Shown piece by piece: positions 54,201 through 62,832 of a stretch of 64,000 nt of DNA. Position 1 is the first letter of the stretch. Every line of letters begins with the position of its first letter. The notes under the pieces are model-generated. The model was given only the letters and a program-made list of their open reading frames with translations. It made no database searches and had not been told where the DNA came from. Source of the DNA: Sporanaerobium hydrogeniformans. Lineage in GTDB: Bacteria > Bacillota > Clostridia > Lachnospirales > Cellulosilyticaceae. The stretch covers positions 372,001 to 436,000 of the forward strand of contig NZ_PEDL01000001.1 of NCBI RefSeq assembly GCF_002735925.1, read 5' to 3'. A program made the position numbers and the translations under genes.

Positions 54201-54984
54201 GATTCCTGTATTTCCTGGTACAAATTGTGAAATGGATACACGAAGAGCATTTGAAAAAGCAGGAGCTAAGGTAGAAGAAGTTCTTTTTGTAAATCAAACA
54301 CCTACAGCTATCGAAGACTCTATGAGTCGCTTAGAAAAGGCCATTAAAAGTGCTCAAATTATAGCTTTTCCAGGTGGTTTCTCAGCTGGAGATGAACCAG
54401 ATGGTAGTGGTAAGTTTATCGCTTCTGTTTTTAGAAGTGAAAAGCTTAAGGTAGCTATTCATGAGCATCTCTATCAAAGAGATGGCTTGATACTAGGTAT
54501 TTGTAATGGTTTTCAAGTATTGGTAAAGCTAGGTCTTTTACCCTATGGTGAAATTCGTGATATGGATGCCAATTGCCCAACACTGACTTACAATACCATT
54601 GGTAAGCATATATCTTTAATGGCTAAAACAAAGATTACGAGTATTCAATCTCCCTGGCTTAACAATGTAAACTTAGGTGATTTACATGAGATTCCCCTTT
54701 CACATGGTGAAGGACGTTTCGTAGCCCCCCAAGATGTTTTAGAGGATTTAGCAGCTAATGGACAAATCTTTAGCCAATATGTTAATGAAGCTGGTTTCCC
54801 TAGCAAAGAGGGTACTGTGAACGTGAATGGAAGTATGCTTAACATAGAAGGAATCCTTTCAAAAGATGGTCGTATTATTGGGAAAATGGGGCACAGTGAG
54901 CGTGTAGGTAATTATGTACACAAAAATATTCCAGGTAATAAAGAGCAAGGTCTTTTCTTATCAGGTGTCAATTACTTTAAATAA
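51262..54984 (+). CDS. purL: Phosphoribosylformylglycinamidine synthase, single-chain form
   Basis: 1240 residues, the large one-polypeptide form with its own glutaminase, as in E. coli and many clostridia. Converts FGAR, glutamine and ATP to FGAM. N-terminal PurS-like and linker domains, two AIR-synthase-like halves (TYWSDHCRHTTF, LIGGATGRDGCGGATGSS, FGAGG), and a C-terminal glutamine amidotransferase with PVFPGTNCE, FPGGFSAGDE, nucleophile Cys in LGICNGFQ and His in SHGEGRF. Heads the purine operon. Confidence 0.96.
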   Translation: MSVFRVYVEKRKGFDVEVRRMKQELKEFLHIDTIKEIRILNRYDIEHITKEAYKKALHTIFSEPQSDIVLEEELDEIKGHAFAVSFLRGQYDQRADSCVQCIRTIDSSLKPLVKTAKVYIIQGDLTDEELQKVKKSVINPIEAEEVSLDKETTLDMSYPTPSDVKILEGFTKLNREELEAFRKKEGLAMNSDDLIYFQDYFVKENRDPSYTELKVVDTYWSDHCRHTTFMTELTKIEIEEGELAVPIEAALEEYYAMREELYKEKSKKVSLMDMATLIVKYLKKNGKMKELVESAEINACTIEEEITVGDKKEEYLILFKNETHNHPTEIEPFGGAATCLGGAIRDPLSGRAYVYQAMRVTGSGDPNEAIEDTLPGKLPQRVITKTAANGYSSYGNQIGLATGEVKEYYHPGYKAKRLEVGAVVGTVKKTSVKREEPLPGDVILLIGGATGRDGCGGATGSSKEHTEDSLKECGSEVQKGNPVEERKLQRLFRNPEFSKRIKRCNDFGAGGVCVAIGEIAEGLRIDLDKVPVKYKGLDATELAISESQERMAIAIEKQDLEWMIEEAAKENLNAVCVAEVTEEKNLIMTWRGKEVVRINRHFLDSAGVTQKREVKITAPTLVITEQPFTKESIFKTLTDLNVGLQKGLGMQFDGSIGANSVLMPYGGKNQLTKEMGMVAKIPVLEGETTAATYMTHGFDPKLSESSPFHGALYAVVESVAKLVALGANYKKTYLSFQEYFERLGEDSSKWGKPVAALLGALRAQKELGIGAIGGKDSMSGTFENISVPPTLISFTCNVGDAKECVSGSLKAPNNQLVLLSIPKDVAFIPDFKVMHRGYGAIYELVQKGKVQSAYAIGKGGIVAALTQMAIGNEIGVEVDLKEMKPFASNYGDILLEVSKEVATELPSSLFQVIGKTTEKQEITINDVSYAISWAIEAMLSPIRKVFVQKVDSEEDAKDVTFNKDRQIYIAKNKVAQPQVMIPVFPGTNCEMDTRRAFEKAGAKVEEVLFVNQTPTAIEDSMSRLEKAIKSAQIIAFPGGFSAGDEPDGSGKFIASVFRSEKLKVAIHEHLYQRDGLILGICNGFQVLVKLGLLPYGEIRDMDANCPTLTYNTIGKHISLMAKTKITSIQSPWLNNVNLGDLHEIPLSHGEGRFVAPQDVLEDLAANGQIFSQYVNEAGFPSKEGTVNVNGSMLNIEGILSKDGRIIGKMGHSERVGNYVHKNIPGNKEQGLFLSGVNYFK

Positions 54985-55013
54985 AAATAAATAGAATTTA
55001 AAGGAGGCAAGTT

Positions 55014-55502
55014 ATGAAAGTAGCATTTGTTATGGGTAGTGATTCCGATTTGCCAGTAGTAGAAAGAGGCGTGAAAACAGTTAAGGATTTTGGGGTAGAA
55101 GTAGAAGTGCGTGTTATTTCTGCTCATAGGACGCCACAAGTAGCAGAAGCGTTTGCAAAGCAAGCTGAACAAAATGGGATAGGCGTTATTATTGCTGCAG
55201 CTGGTAAAGCAGCTCATTTAGGAGGCGTTTTAGCTGCTTATACTACATTACCTGTTATTGGGCTTCCTATTAAGTCGAGTACGCTAGATGGATTAGATTC
55301 TCTTTTATCCATTGTACAAATGCCTCCAGGTATTCCAGTAGCTACAGTAGCGATTGATGGTGCTGAAAATGCAGGGATTTTAGCGGTACAAATTTTAGCA
55401 ACAGCTAATAATGAACTAAAAGAAAAGCTTAAAATGTACAAGGTAGAGATGGCTAAGAAAGTGGAAGAAAAAGACAAAGCAGTACGTGAAAAATTTATTT
55501 AA
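55014..55502 (+). CDS. purE: N5-carboxyaminoimidazole ribonucleotide mutase
   Basis: 162 residues. [24 protein letters not shown] and a [13 protein letters not shown] segment are typical. The class I enzyme normally needs PurK, which is not in the operon; a class II (direct carboxylating) activity is an alternative. AAGGAGG before the start, 29 nt after purL. Confidence 0.94.
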   Translation: MKVAFVMGSDSDLPVVERGVKTVKDFGVEVEVRVISAHRTPQVAEAFAKQAEQNGIGVIIAAAGKAAHLGGVLAAYTTLPVIGLPIKSSTLDGLDSLLSIVQMPPGIPVATVAIDGAENAGILAVQILATANNELKEKLKMYKVEMAKKVEEKDKAVREKFI

Positions 55503-55535
55503 AGAGAATAAAAGCAGATGGAGGAGTCAAAGGTT

Positions 55536-56240
55536 ATGGAAAAAAGAGAGCAACTTTACGAAGGAAAAGCAAAAAAAGTATTTAAAACAGAGGATGAAAG
55601 ATATTATATTGTAAGTTATAAAGATGATGCAACAGCTTTTAATGGAGAGAAAAAAGGGACCATCGTAGGTAAAGGGGTTGTTAACAACCGCATGAGCAAT
55701 ATTATGTGTCAAATGCTTGCAGAACATGGAATTGAAACACACTTTGTAGAAGAGTTAAATGAGCGAGAAACAGTCGTAAAAGCAGTTGAAATTGTACCAC
55801 TTGAAGTAATTGTCCGTAATGTGGCTGCTGGTTCTTTCTCTAAACGTTTTGGAGTAGAAGAAGGAACAGAGCTTCAAAGTCCTACTTTAGAATATTGTTT
55901 AAAAGATGATGCACTTGGCGACCCCATGATTAATGAGTATCAGATTTTAGCTCTGGGTCTTGCAACAGAAGAAGAACTCAAGGTAATGAGTGAAATGACC
56001 TTTAAAATTAATGCTTTACTAAAAGAATACTTCTTAAAAATTGGCGTAAAGCTGATAGACTTTAAAATTGAATTAGGTCGCATGGATGGTAAAATTATTT
56101 TAGCAGATGAAATTTCACCTGATACTTGCAGATTTTGGGATGCTCAAACGAATAAAAAATTAGATAAAGACCGTTTCAGAAGAGATTTAGGTGGTGTAGA
56201 AGAAGTTTATCAAGAAATGCTTGCTAGAGTAACAAAATAG
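55536..56240 (+). CDS. purC: Phosphoribosylaminoimidazole-succinocarboxamide synthase
   Basis: 234 residues. [31 protein letters not shown] and [21 protein letters not shown] are SAICAR synthetase motifs. ATG 55536 has GGAGGAG 9 nt upstream; the frame is open from ATG 55518 but that codon precedes the ribosome site. Confidence 0.95.
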   Translation: MEKREQLYEGKAKKVFKTEDERYYIVSYKDDATAFNGEKKGTIVGKGVVNNRMSNIMCQMLAEHGIETHFVEELNERETVVKAVEIVPLEVIVRNVAAGSFSKRFGVEEGTELQSPTLEYCLKDDALGDPMINEYQILALGLATEEELKVMSEMTFKINALLKEYFLKIGVKLIDFKIELGRMDGKIILADEISPDTCRFWDAQTNKKLDKDRFRRDLGGVEEVYQEMLARVTK

Positions 56241-56252
56241 AGGAGAGGTTAC

Positions 56253-57644
56253 ATGAAATTTTTACAAGAGGATTCATTACATGAGGAATGTGGTGTCATT
56301 GGCATTTATAGGCAAGAAAAAAATGCTGCTAGACATGCCTATTATGGACTCTTTGCCCTGCAACACAGAGGGCAGGAAAGTGCTGGTATTGCTGTAAATA
56401 ATGGGGGAGATGTTGAGGCTATCAAAGGGATGGGACTTGTTAGTGATGTCTTTAATGAAAAATCTTTGAATGAATTACAGGGAAATATTGCCATAGGACA
56501 TGTACGCTATTCAACAGCAGGTGATAAAGATATACGCAATGCACAGCCTCTTGTTGCTAAATACAAAAAGGGAGACATTGGGCTTGCCCATAATGGTAAC
56601 CTTGTTAATGCAGAAAATATTCGTGAAATCCTTGAGGATAGCGGGGTTATTTTTCATAGTACAACAGATACAGAATCTATTTTAAATCTTATTGCACGTT
56701 CTAGTAATAAAGGTATTGAGATAGGGATTAAAAATACGATGAGCCTTGTAAAAGGAGCCTATGCTCTTGTACTGACAACAGGTAATAGCTTAATGGGGAT
56801 TAGAGACCCTCATGGTTTACGGCCTCTATGCATCGGGAAAATGAAAGATGGTTATATACTTGCATCAGAAAGCTGCGCCCTAGATGTATTAGATGCTGTA
56901 TTTATAAGAGATGTAGAGCCAGGTGAAATTGTTGTCATTGATGAAAAGGGATTAAGAAGTATTGAACCTACAAGCATGTGTCAGAAACATCTTTGTGTAT
57001 TTGAACTCATTTATTTTGCACGCCCAGATAGTATTCTAGATGGAGACAGTGTGTATGACTTTAGAGTGAATGCAGGGCGCCTTCTTGCAAAACAACATCG
57101 TATTGAAGCGGATATGGTGATGCCTGTTCCGGATTCAGGGATTCCATCTGCCATAGGTTATGCAAAAGAATCAGGTATTCCCTATGGTGAAGGTTTGGTT
57201 AAAAACCGCTATATCGGTCGTACTTTTATTCAACCAACCCAAGAAATGAGGGAAAATGCTGTAAAGATTAAGCTTTCTCCTCTTAAACAAAACTTAGAGG
57301 GAAAACGTGTCATTATGATTGATGATTCCATCGTAAGGGGAACAACTTGTAAACGCATTGTGGAACAAATTCGTAAGGCTGGAGCGAAGGAAATTCATGT
57401 TTGCATTACTTCACCACCTGTACAATACTCTTGCCATTTTGGTATTGATACACCTTATCGTGAGTTTTTGATTGGTGCACAAAAAACAGTAGGTGAGATT
57501 TGTGAATACTTAGGAGCAGATTCGCTTACTTATTTGGGAGAAGAAGAATTAAGAGAAGCTTGTGGTTACAAAAGCCAATATTGTAAGGCGTGCTTTAATG
57601 GTAAATACCCAATGGAAGTTCCCATTAGTAATGTACCATGCTAA
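56253..57644 (+). CDS. purF: Amidophosphoribosyltransferase
   Basis: 463 residues. Propeptide of 12 residues before catalytic Cys (HEE-CGVIG), N-terminal nucleophile glutaminase, PRPP-binding IMIDDSIVRGTT, and four cysteines for the Bacillus-type [4Fe-4S] cluster (CVFE, CHFGID, YCKAC). Commits PRPP to purine synthesis. 12 nt after purC. Confidence 0.96.
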   Translation: MKFLQEDSLHEECGVIGIYRQEKNAARHAYYGLFALQHRGQESAGIAVNNGGDVEAIKGMGLVSDVFNEKSLNELQGNIAIGHVRYSTAGDKDIRNAQPLVAKYKKGDIGLAHNGNLVNAENIREILEDSGVIFHSTTDTESILNLIARSSNKGIEIGIKNTMSLVKGAYALVLTTGNSLMGIRDPHGLRPLCIGKMKDGYILASESCALDVLDAVFIRDVEPGEIVVIDEKGLRSIEPTSMCQKHLCVFELIYFARPDSILDGDSVYDFRVNAGRLLAKQHRIEADMVMPVPDSGIPSAIGYAKESGIPYGEGLVKNRYIGRTFIQPTQEMRENAVKIKLSPLKQNLEGKRVIMIDDSIVRGTTCKRIVEQIRKAGAKEIHVCITSPPVQYSCHFGIDTPYREFLIGAQKTVGEICEYLGADSLTYLGEEELREACGYKSQYCKACFNGKYPMEVPISNVPC

Positions 57645-57725
57645 AAATCATTCATTTTAAATAAGAAGATTGCTGTAGGGTATGAAAGCTCTATGGCAAT
57701 TCTTTATGAATAAGAGGAGGAAATT

Positions 57726-58766
57726 ATGTCGAATAAAATCACCTATAAAGATGCTGGTGTAGATGTACATCGTGGGTATGAAGCAGTTGCGCAGATGAAA
57801 GAGCACGTTAAATCCACTTTTACTAAAGGGGTACTTATGGATATCGGAAGCTTTGGAGGTGCTTTTTCTTTAGCAGCCTTTAAAGGAATGGAAGAGCCTG
57901 TTTTAGTATCAGGAACAGATGGTGTAGGAACAAAACTCAAATTGGCTTTTGACTTAAATAAACATGATACCATAGGGATTGATGCGGTTGCTATGTGTGT
58001 CAATGACATTATCTGTGGGGGAGCAGAACCCCTTTTCTTCTTAGACTATATTGCAACAGGACGTATTGCACCAGAGCATATTGCAAGTATTGTAAAAGGT
58101 ATTGCAGATGGCTGCAAGGAAAGTTTTTGTGCCCTTGTTGGTGGTGAAACAGCAGAGATGCCAGGCTTTTATCCAGATGGTGAATACGATGTAGCTGGTT
58201 TTGCGGTAGGTATTGTGGATAGAGCAAAAATGATTGATGGAAGTACGATTAAGATAGGAGACGTCATCATTGGACTTCCTTCTACGGGCGTACATAGTAA
58301 TGGTTACTCTCTTGTTCGTAAATTAGTAGAAACTGCAGGAGTTGATCTAAAGGAATATAGGCCAGAGCTTGGTGAAACTTATGGTGAAGCTCTTTTGAAA
58401 CCTACCAAGCTTTATGTAAAAGCAGTTAAAACAGCGAAAGAAGTGGCAAACATTAAAGGAATTGCTCATATTACAGGTGGTGGTTTTATTGAAAATGTAC
58501 CACGTATCTTACCAGAGGGTGTAGATGCCAAAATCAACATTAAGAGCATTGAAAAACCTCCTATTTATGACTTTTTAGAAAAAACTTCAAACTTAGATAG
58601 TGGGGAGCTCTATAATACCTTTAACATGGGAATCGGCATGATGCTGGTTGTGGCAAAAGAAGACAGTGAAGCTGTACTTGCAGCTTTAACTGCAGTAGAT
58701 GAAAAAGCAGGCATTATTGGTGAAATCGTAGAAGGTTCCAAAGGAGTTATTTTATGCGAGGACTAA
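57726..58766 (+). CDS. purM: Phosphoribosylformylglycinamidine cyclo-ligase
   Basis: 346 residues. YKDAGVDVHRGYEAV, SGTDGVGTKLKLAF, GIDAVAMCVNDI and TGGGF motifs of AIR synthase. Strong ribosome site; 81 nt after purF. Its last codons overlap the start of the purN-purD fusion by 13 nt. Confidence 0.95.
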   Translation: MSNKITYKDAGVDVHRGYEAVAQMKEHVKSTFTKGVLMDIGSFGGAFSLAAFKGMEEPVLVSGTDGVGTKLKLAFDLNKHDTIGIDAVAMCVNDIICGGAEPLFFLDYIATGRIAPEHIASIVKGIADGCKESFCALVGGETAEMPGFYPDGEYDVAGFAVGIVDRAKMIDGSTIKIGDVIIGLPSTGVHSNGYSLVRKLVETAGVDLKEYRPELGETYGEALLKPTKLYVKAVKTAKEVANIKGIAHITGGGFIENVPRILPEGVDAKINIKSIEKPPIYDFLEKTSNLDSGELYNTFNMGIGMMLVVAKEDSEAVLAALTAVDEKAGIIGEIVEGSKGVILCED

Positions 58767-60592
58767 GATGTGGTGTTTTAGTATCGGGCAGTGGAAGTAA
58801 TTTGCAAAGCATCATAGATGCCACTCAAAATGGCACCCTTCATTCAAAGATTGTTTGCGTTATCTCCAATAAACAAGAAGCTTATGGCTTAGAACGTGCT
58901 AGAAAGCATCATATTCCAGATTACTTTGTGAATCCGAAAGAAGAAGGCTATGACGAAAAAGTCCTAGCCCTTCTGCAGAAACATAAGGTAGATCTTGTAG
59001 TTTTAGCAGGCTATCTTAAGATTTTAAATAATACGTTAATCGATGCGTATAAAGGGCGTATTATCAACATTCACCCTTCGCTACTACCTAAGTTTGGTGG
59101 AAAAGGCTTTTATGGGATTCATGTGCATGAAGCTGTTCTTACAGCAAAGGAAATAGAAAGTGGTGCAACTGTCCATTTTGTAGATGGTGGTATTGATACA
59201 GGCTCTATTTTACTTCAAAAAAAGCTTAAGATAGAGGAAAATGATACACCAGAAAATCTTCAAAAACGTATTTTAAATCAAATTGAACATAAAATTTTAG
59301 TAGAAGCTATCGGGCTTTTAGAAGAAAGAGAGGCATCTATGAAAGTACTTGTTATCGGAAACGGTGGAAGAGAATCAGCTATTGCTCATACAGTGAAGCG
59401 CTTTCATCCAGAAGCAACCCTTTTTGTTGCACCGGGTAATGGTGGCACGGCAGGAGATTTTAGTAACGTACCTATTGGTGTAGAGAACATAGAAGAATTA
59501 GGTGCTTTTGCCAAAAAAGAGGGTATTGATCTAACCATTGTAGGACCAGAGGTACCACTTGTTATGGGTGTGGTAGACCACTTTAATCAATTAGGCCTTA
59601 AAGTGTTTGGGCCCAATAAAGAATGTTCCCAATTTGAAGGGAGTAAACGTTTTACAAAAGAGTTTCTTATGCGTCATAATATTCCTACTGCACGCTATGC
59701 TAGCTTTGAACGTTATGAGGTAGAAGAATGTATTGCAGAGATGAAAAATTTTAAATTACCTGTTGTCGTAAAAGCAGATGGTTTAGCAGCAGGTAAAGGG
59801 GTTCTTATCTGTGAAAGCTATGAAGAGGCGGAAACAGGTATTCGGGAGATTTTTAGCGGAAAATTTGAAGGTGCAGGCGAAACCATCGTACTAGAAGAGT
59901 TTCTAACAGGTAGCGAAGCTTCTCTTCTTTGCTTTGTAGATGGCAAAACCATTGTACCGATGGAAACAGCGCGTGATTACAAACGTGCTTTAGATTATGA
60001 CAAAGGATTAAATACAGGGGGGATGGGTGGTTTCTCACCCAATCCAATCATCACAGAGAGTGTTAAAAAAGCTATTGATGAGCAAATCCTAACTCCTATT
60101 ATTGCTGGCTTCCAAGCTGAAAAGCTAGACTTTAAAGGCGTTCTATTCATTGGACTTATGATTGAAGCAGGACAACCTAAAGTGCTTGAGTTTAATGTAC
60201 GCTTTGGGGATCCTGAAACGCAAAGTGTACTACCAAGACTTCAAACAGATCTTATAGAGATTATGGAAGCCTGTATTGCAGGTAGACTTGATCAAGTAGA
60301 AATGAAGTGGGATAAAAAACAAAGTGTAACTTTAGTACTTGCTAGCAAAGGTTATCCAGAAACCTCTCATAAAGGTGACGTCATTCATGGGCTTGAAAAC
60401 TTAGAAGAATCTACTTATTTATTTCATGCAGGAACTAAAAAGGTAGAAGATACCATCCAAACAGATGGCGGTCGTGTACTTGCCATTACAAGGCTTGCAG
60501 ATTCGCTAGAAGAGGCAAGAGTGGCTATTTATGAAGAAGTAAAGAAAATTAGCTTTGATGGTATACAATACCGTACAGATATAGCGAAATAA
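58754..60592 (+). CDS. Fused PurN-PurD (GAR transformylase - GAR synthetase)
   Basis: 612 residues in one uninterrupted frame. Residues 1-195 are PurN: CGVLVSGSGSNLQ, formyl-folate site NIHPSLLP and HFVDGGIDTGSI. Residues 196-612 are PurD: VIGNGGRESAIAH, ATP-grasp VVKADGLAAGKGV, LEEFLTGSEAS, TARDYKRALDYDKG and EFNVRFGDPETQ. The two enzymes act on successive steps (GAR formation, then formylation). The junction keeps AGAGAGG (59327-59333) 5 nt before an internal ATG (59339), so separate PurD may also be made. No purH follows, unlike most Firmicutes operons. Confidence 0.93.
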   Translation: MRGLRCGVLVSGSGSNLQSIIDATQNGTLHSKIVCVISNKQEAYGLERARKHHIPDYFVNPKEEGYDEKVLALLQKHKVDLVVLAGYLKILNNTLIDAYKGRIINIHPSLLPKFGGKGFYGIHVHEAVLTAKEIESGATVHFVDGGIDTGSILLQKKLKIEENDTPENLQKRILNQIEHKILVEAIGLLEEREASMKVLVIGNGGRESAIAHTVKRFHPEATLFVAPGNGGTAGDFSNVPIGVENIEELGAFAKKEGIDLTIVGPEVPLVMGVVDHFNQLGLKVFGPNKECSQFEGSKRFTKEFLMRHNIPTARYASFERYEVEECIAEMKNFKLPVVVKADGLAAGKGVLICESYEEAETGIREIFSGKFEGAGETIVLEEFLTGSEASLLCFVDGKTIVPMETARDYKRALDYDKGLNTGGMGGFSPNPIITESVKKAIDEQILTPIIAGFQAEKLDFKGVLFIGLMIEAGQPKVLEFNVRFGDPETQSVLPRLQTDLIEIMEACIAGRLDQVEMKWDKKQSVTLVLASKGYPETSHKGDVIHGLENLEESTYLFHAGTKKVEDTIQTDGGRVLAITRLADSLEEARVAIYEEVKKISFDGIQYRTDIAK

Positions 60593-60605
60593 AAATTTAA
60601 TGTAG

Positions 60606-60632
60606 GGGGCGATTCCATATCGCCCCTTTATT
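60606..60632 (+). terminator. Terminator of the purine operon
   Basis: GGGGCGAT (60606-60613) pairs with ATCGCCCC (60619-60626), followed by TTTATT. Confidence 0.7.
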
Positions 60633-60683
60633 AAGTATTAAAACATTAAATAAGCAGGACGAGTAAGCTTAGAAAGCTGTCAA

Positions 60684-60712
60684 CGTGGGAGTAGGTACCC
60701 ACGCTTTTTATT
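60684..60712 (+). terminator. Second terminator hairpin
   Basis: CGTGGG (60684-60689) pairs with CCCACG (60698-60703), then CTTTTTATTT. Lies just before the stop of the convergent gene. Confidence 0.65.
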
Positions 60713-62421
60713 TAGTAATTACTTTTTACAGCTTTTAAGACTTTATAACAATGAGAAAGTAAGGAAAGCTCAAAAGAAGTTCCTTGACCAGTAGGAGTAC
60801 CCAAAATGACTTTACCACTTTCCATATCCAGAAGTTCACTGTAGCCCTTGGGTAAGAGAAGGGTGTAGAAAGTTGTATAGTCTGCAAAGGAGTGTATGGC
60901 TAAATAGTCATTGTCGTAGAGGAAGAGACTAAAAGGTGTTGGACCATTTATTTGCAGTGGCAGATGAGCCATAAAAAGCTGACGAAGTTTATTGATAAGT
61001 GGAGCAGGAAGCTGATAGAGATCTCCAAAGGTATCTGGTAGGTTAAGAATATAGAGTTGTCCTTTAGCGTAGTGAGAAGAGATAAGAAGTGGGATACTTC
61101 CGGCTTCTGTAAAACCACTTATACTATTCATAGCATCATTGGTTGCAAAGTTTAATTGAGTAAATAAAATGGGCTTACTACTTTGTGTGTAATGTTTAAA
61201 AGCACAAACTTCCCATTCATAACCGAATTCTTGTAAAAAGCTTTTCTCTGTTGGAAAGTCTAAGGTAATGAGTTCTTCTAACCCTTTACCTTGCAAAGCA
61301 TGGGCAAGACTACGGGTGAGAATAACAGTATGACCCTGATAAAGACTTTTTATTATGGCATCAAGGAGTAAGGGGTCATGAGCAGCATGTGCAGTTAAAA
61401 ACAGAGTAGGTTCGTTAAGAGGATAAGAAGCATAAGCTTTGAGTGGAAGCCCTAACATGCCTAAATAGCCTTCTAAATAATTTTCGCCATATGAGTGTAA
61501 AGGTTTATAAGTGGCAATACCTATAGGATTTCCTAAATAATTTATAAAGTGATTAAATTGCCTATACGTATGACCTAAAAGAGGTGTAAAAATAGAGAGA
61601 TCCCCATCTAAAAGATCCCCTAGATTATAAAGAGTTATTTCCTTGGCTTTGCCAAATAAGGAAAGGCGAGCCTGCTCCACAGCACTATTCAGATTATAAG
61701 TGCAATCTAAAAGATCAAACCATGCTCCGGCATTTTGATGAGGAGCAAGTCCGTTAAGGTAATCCATGAGAAAATAGCTGTTATAACGTTGGAGATTTTG
61801 CTGAGTATAGTGGGGATCACGGGTTTCTGTACCGGTGTAAATACCATCAAAAGCAGAGGCGACTTCAAGATTATAGCCATTGGTTTGATAAGCTTCGTAC
61901 CAATTGGGATATTTAATAATAACCTTCACTTTAGGATTGGTCTTTTTAGCCTCTCCTAGAACCCATTGTGTTGCAACAAACTTCATTTTTTCGAGACGAT
62001 AGGTTTCCCAAGTTTGATTTCCTTTTTCTTTAATGCAAGCAGGGCATTTACAATGGGTAAAAAAGAAATCATCTAGGATAATTTCATCAAATAAAGAAGC
62101 AGTAAAATGAACAATCTGTCTAATTTTTTTTTCGGTATCAGGATGAGCATAGCAAAAAGTATCAAATAAGGTGTCGCTTGTGCTGCCACAGGTGAAAGTA
62201 ATAGCCCCCGATACATGTAGGTTATATTTTTCAAAGAGTTTTCTTAGTTGAATAAGTATTTTTTCAGAGATAAAGATACCGCTACGATGACTTTCTACGT
62301 AGACATGATGAAGGGGCATCAGGGTTAAGAGGTTCTGAAGTTGTTGTTCAAATAAAGTAAAATCTTTGATGGCTTCGATGTTAAATTGAGTAAGAAAAGC
62401 AGCAGATTGGATGGGTGCCAT
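60712..62421 (-). CDS. Putative glycoside hydrolase-like TIM-barrel protein
   Basis: 569 residues, no signal peptide. Residues 1-330 look like a TIM barrel: VYVESHRSG, FDEIILDDFFFTHC with possible catalytic or metal acids, CKCPAC (a Cys cluster that could bind zinc), VIIKYPNWYEAY and GIYTGTETRD. Residues 340-470 resemble a glutamine-amidotransferase-like domain as in GH42-type trimerisation regions (SYPLNEPTLFLTAHAAHDPLLLDAI), and the end is a beta domain. I do not recognise an exact family and no substrate can be named. Confidence 0.5.
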   Translation of the reverse strand: MAPIQSAAFLTQFNIEAIKDFTLFEQQLQNLLTLMPLHHVYVESHRSGIFISEKILIQLRKLFEKYNLHVSGAITFTCGSTSDTLFDTFCYAHPDTEKKIRQIVHFTASLFDEIILDDFFFTHCKCPACIKEKGNQTWETYRLEKMKFVATQWVLGEAKKTNPKVKVIIKYPNWYEAYQTNGYNLEVASAFDGIYTGTETRDPHYTQQNLQRYNSYFLMDYLNGLAPHQNAGAWFDLLDCTYNLNSAVEQARLSLFGKAKEITLYNLGDLLDGDLSIFTPLLGHTYRQFNHFINYLGNPIGIATYKPLHSYGENYLEGYLGMLGLPLKAYASYPLNEPTLFLTAHAAHDPLLLDAIIKSLYQGHTVILTRSLAHALQGKGLEELITLDFPTEKSFLQEFGYEWEVCAFKHYTQSSKPILFTQLNFATNDAMNSISGFTEAGSIPLLISSHYAKGQLYILNLPDTFGDLYQLPAPLINKLRQLFMAHLPLQINGPTPFSLFLYDNDYLAIHSFADYTTFYTLLLPKGYSELLDMESGKVILGTPTGQGTSFELSLLSHCYKVLKAVKSNY

Positions 62422-62616
62422 AGAGGATCTCCTTTCCTTTAAATAAGTATTTGCATTAACTATAGCGTATCTTTTGACTAGAAAAAATGGAGATTTTCAT
62501 ACAATACATGGCATTTATGATACAATTAAAATAGAAAAATAGATTATGAAAAGATGTAGTGCTTTAATTACAGTGACTACATATATAAACTAAATGATCC
62601 TATTAGTCCTTATTAT

Positions 62617-62665
62617 AAAAAGAGTTATAAAACGAGAAATTTAAACACGTTTTATAACTCTTTTT
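62617..62665. terminator. Perfect 18-bp orphan hairpin
   Basis: AAAAAGAGTTATAAAACG (62617-62634) pairs perfectly with 62648-62665; terminator-like in both directions. No gene on either strand ends here. Confidence 0.65.
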
Positions 62666-62744
62666 GTTGGAAAAAATTAATATTTGAAAGTAAGATAAAA
62701 TATGTGTGGAAGGTTTCAATAAGATAACAAAACAATGACAGATA

Positions 62745-62774
62745 TTTACATTAATGATAAAGTGTTTATATAAT
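62745..62774 (+). promoter_or_regulatory. SigA-type promoter of the GHL10-like gene
   Basis: TTTACA (62745-62750), 18-bp spacer, TATAAT (62769-62774). Confidence 0.6.
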
Positions 62775-62832
62775 CAAACAAGATAAGTCTTTTTAAGGTA
62801 ACAAATAAGGATAGCGAGAAGGAGGAGAATAA

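Larger units (their letters stand above)
62422..62832. other. Divergent gene-free interval
   Basis: About 410 bases without coding potential, holding the orphan hairpin at 62617-62665 and the promoter at 62745-62774. Confidence 0.6.
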
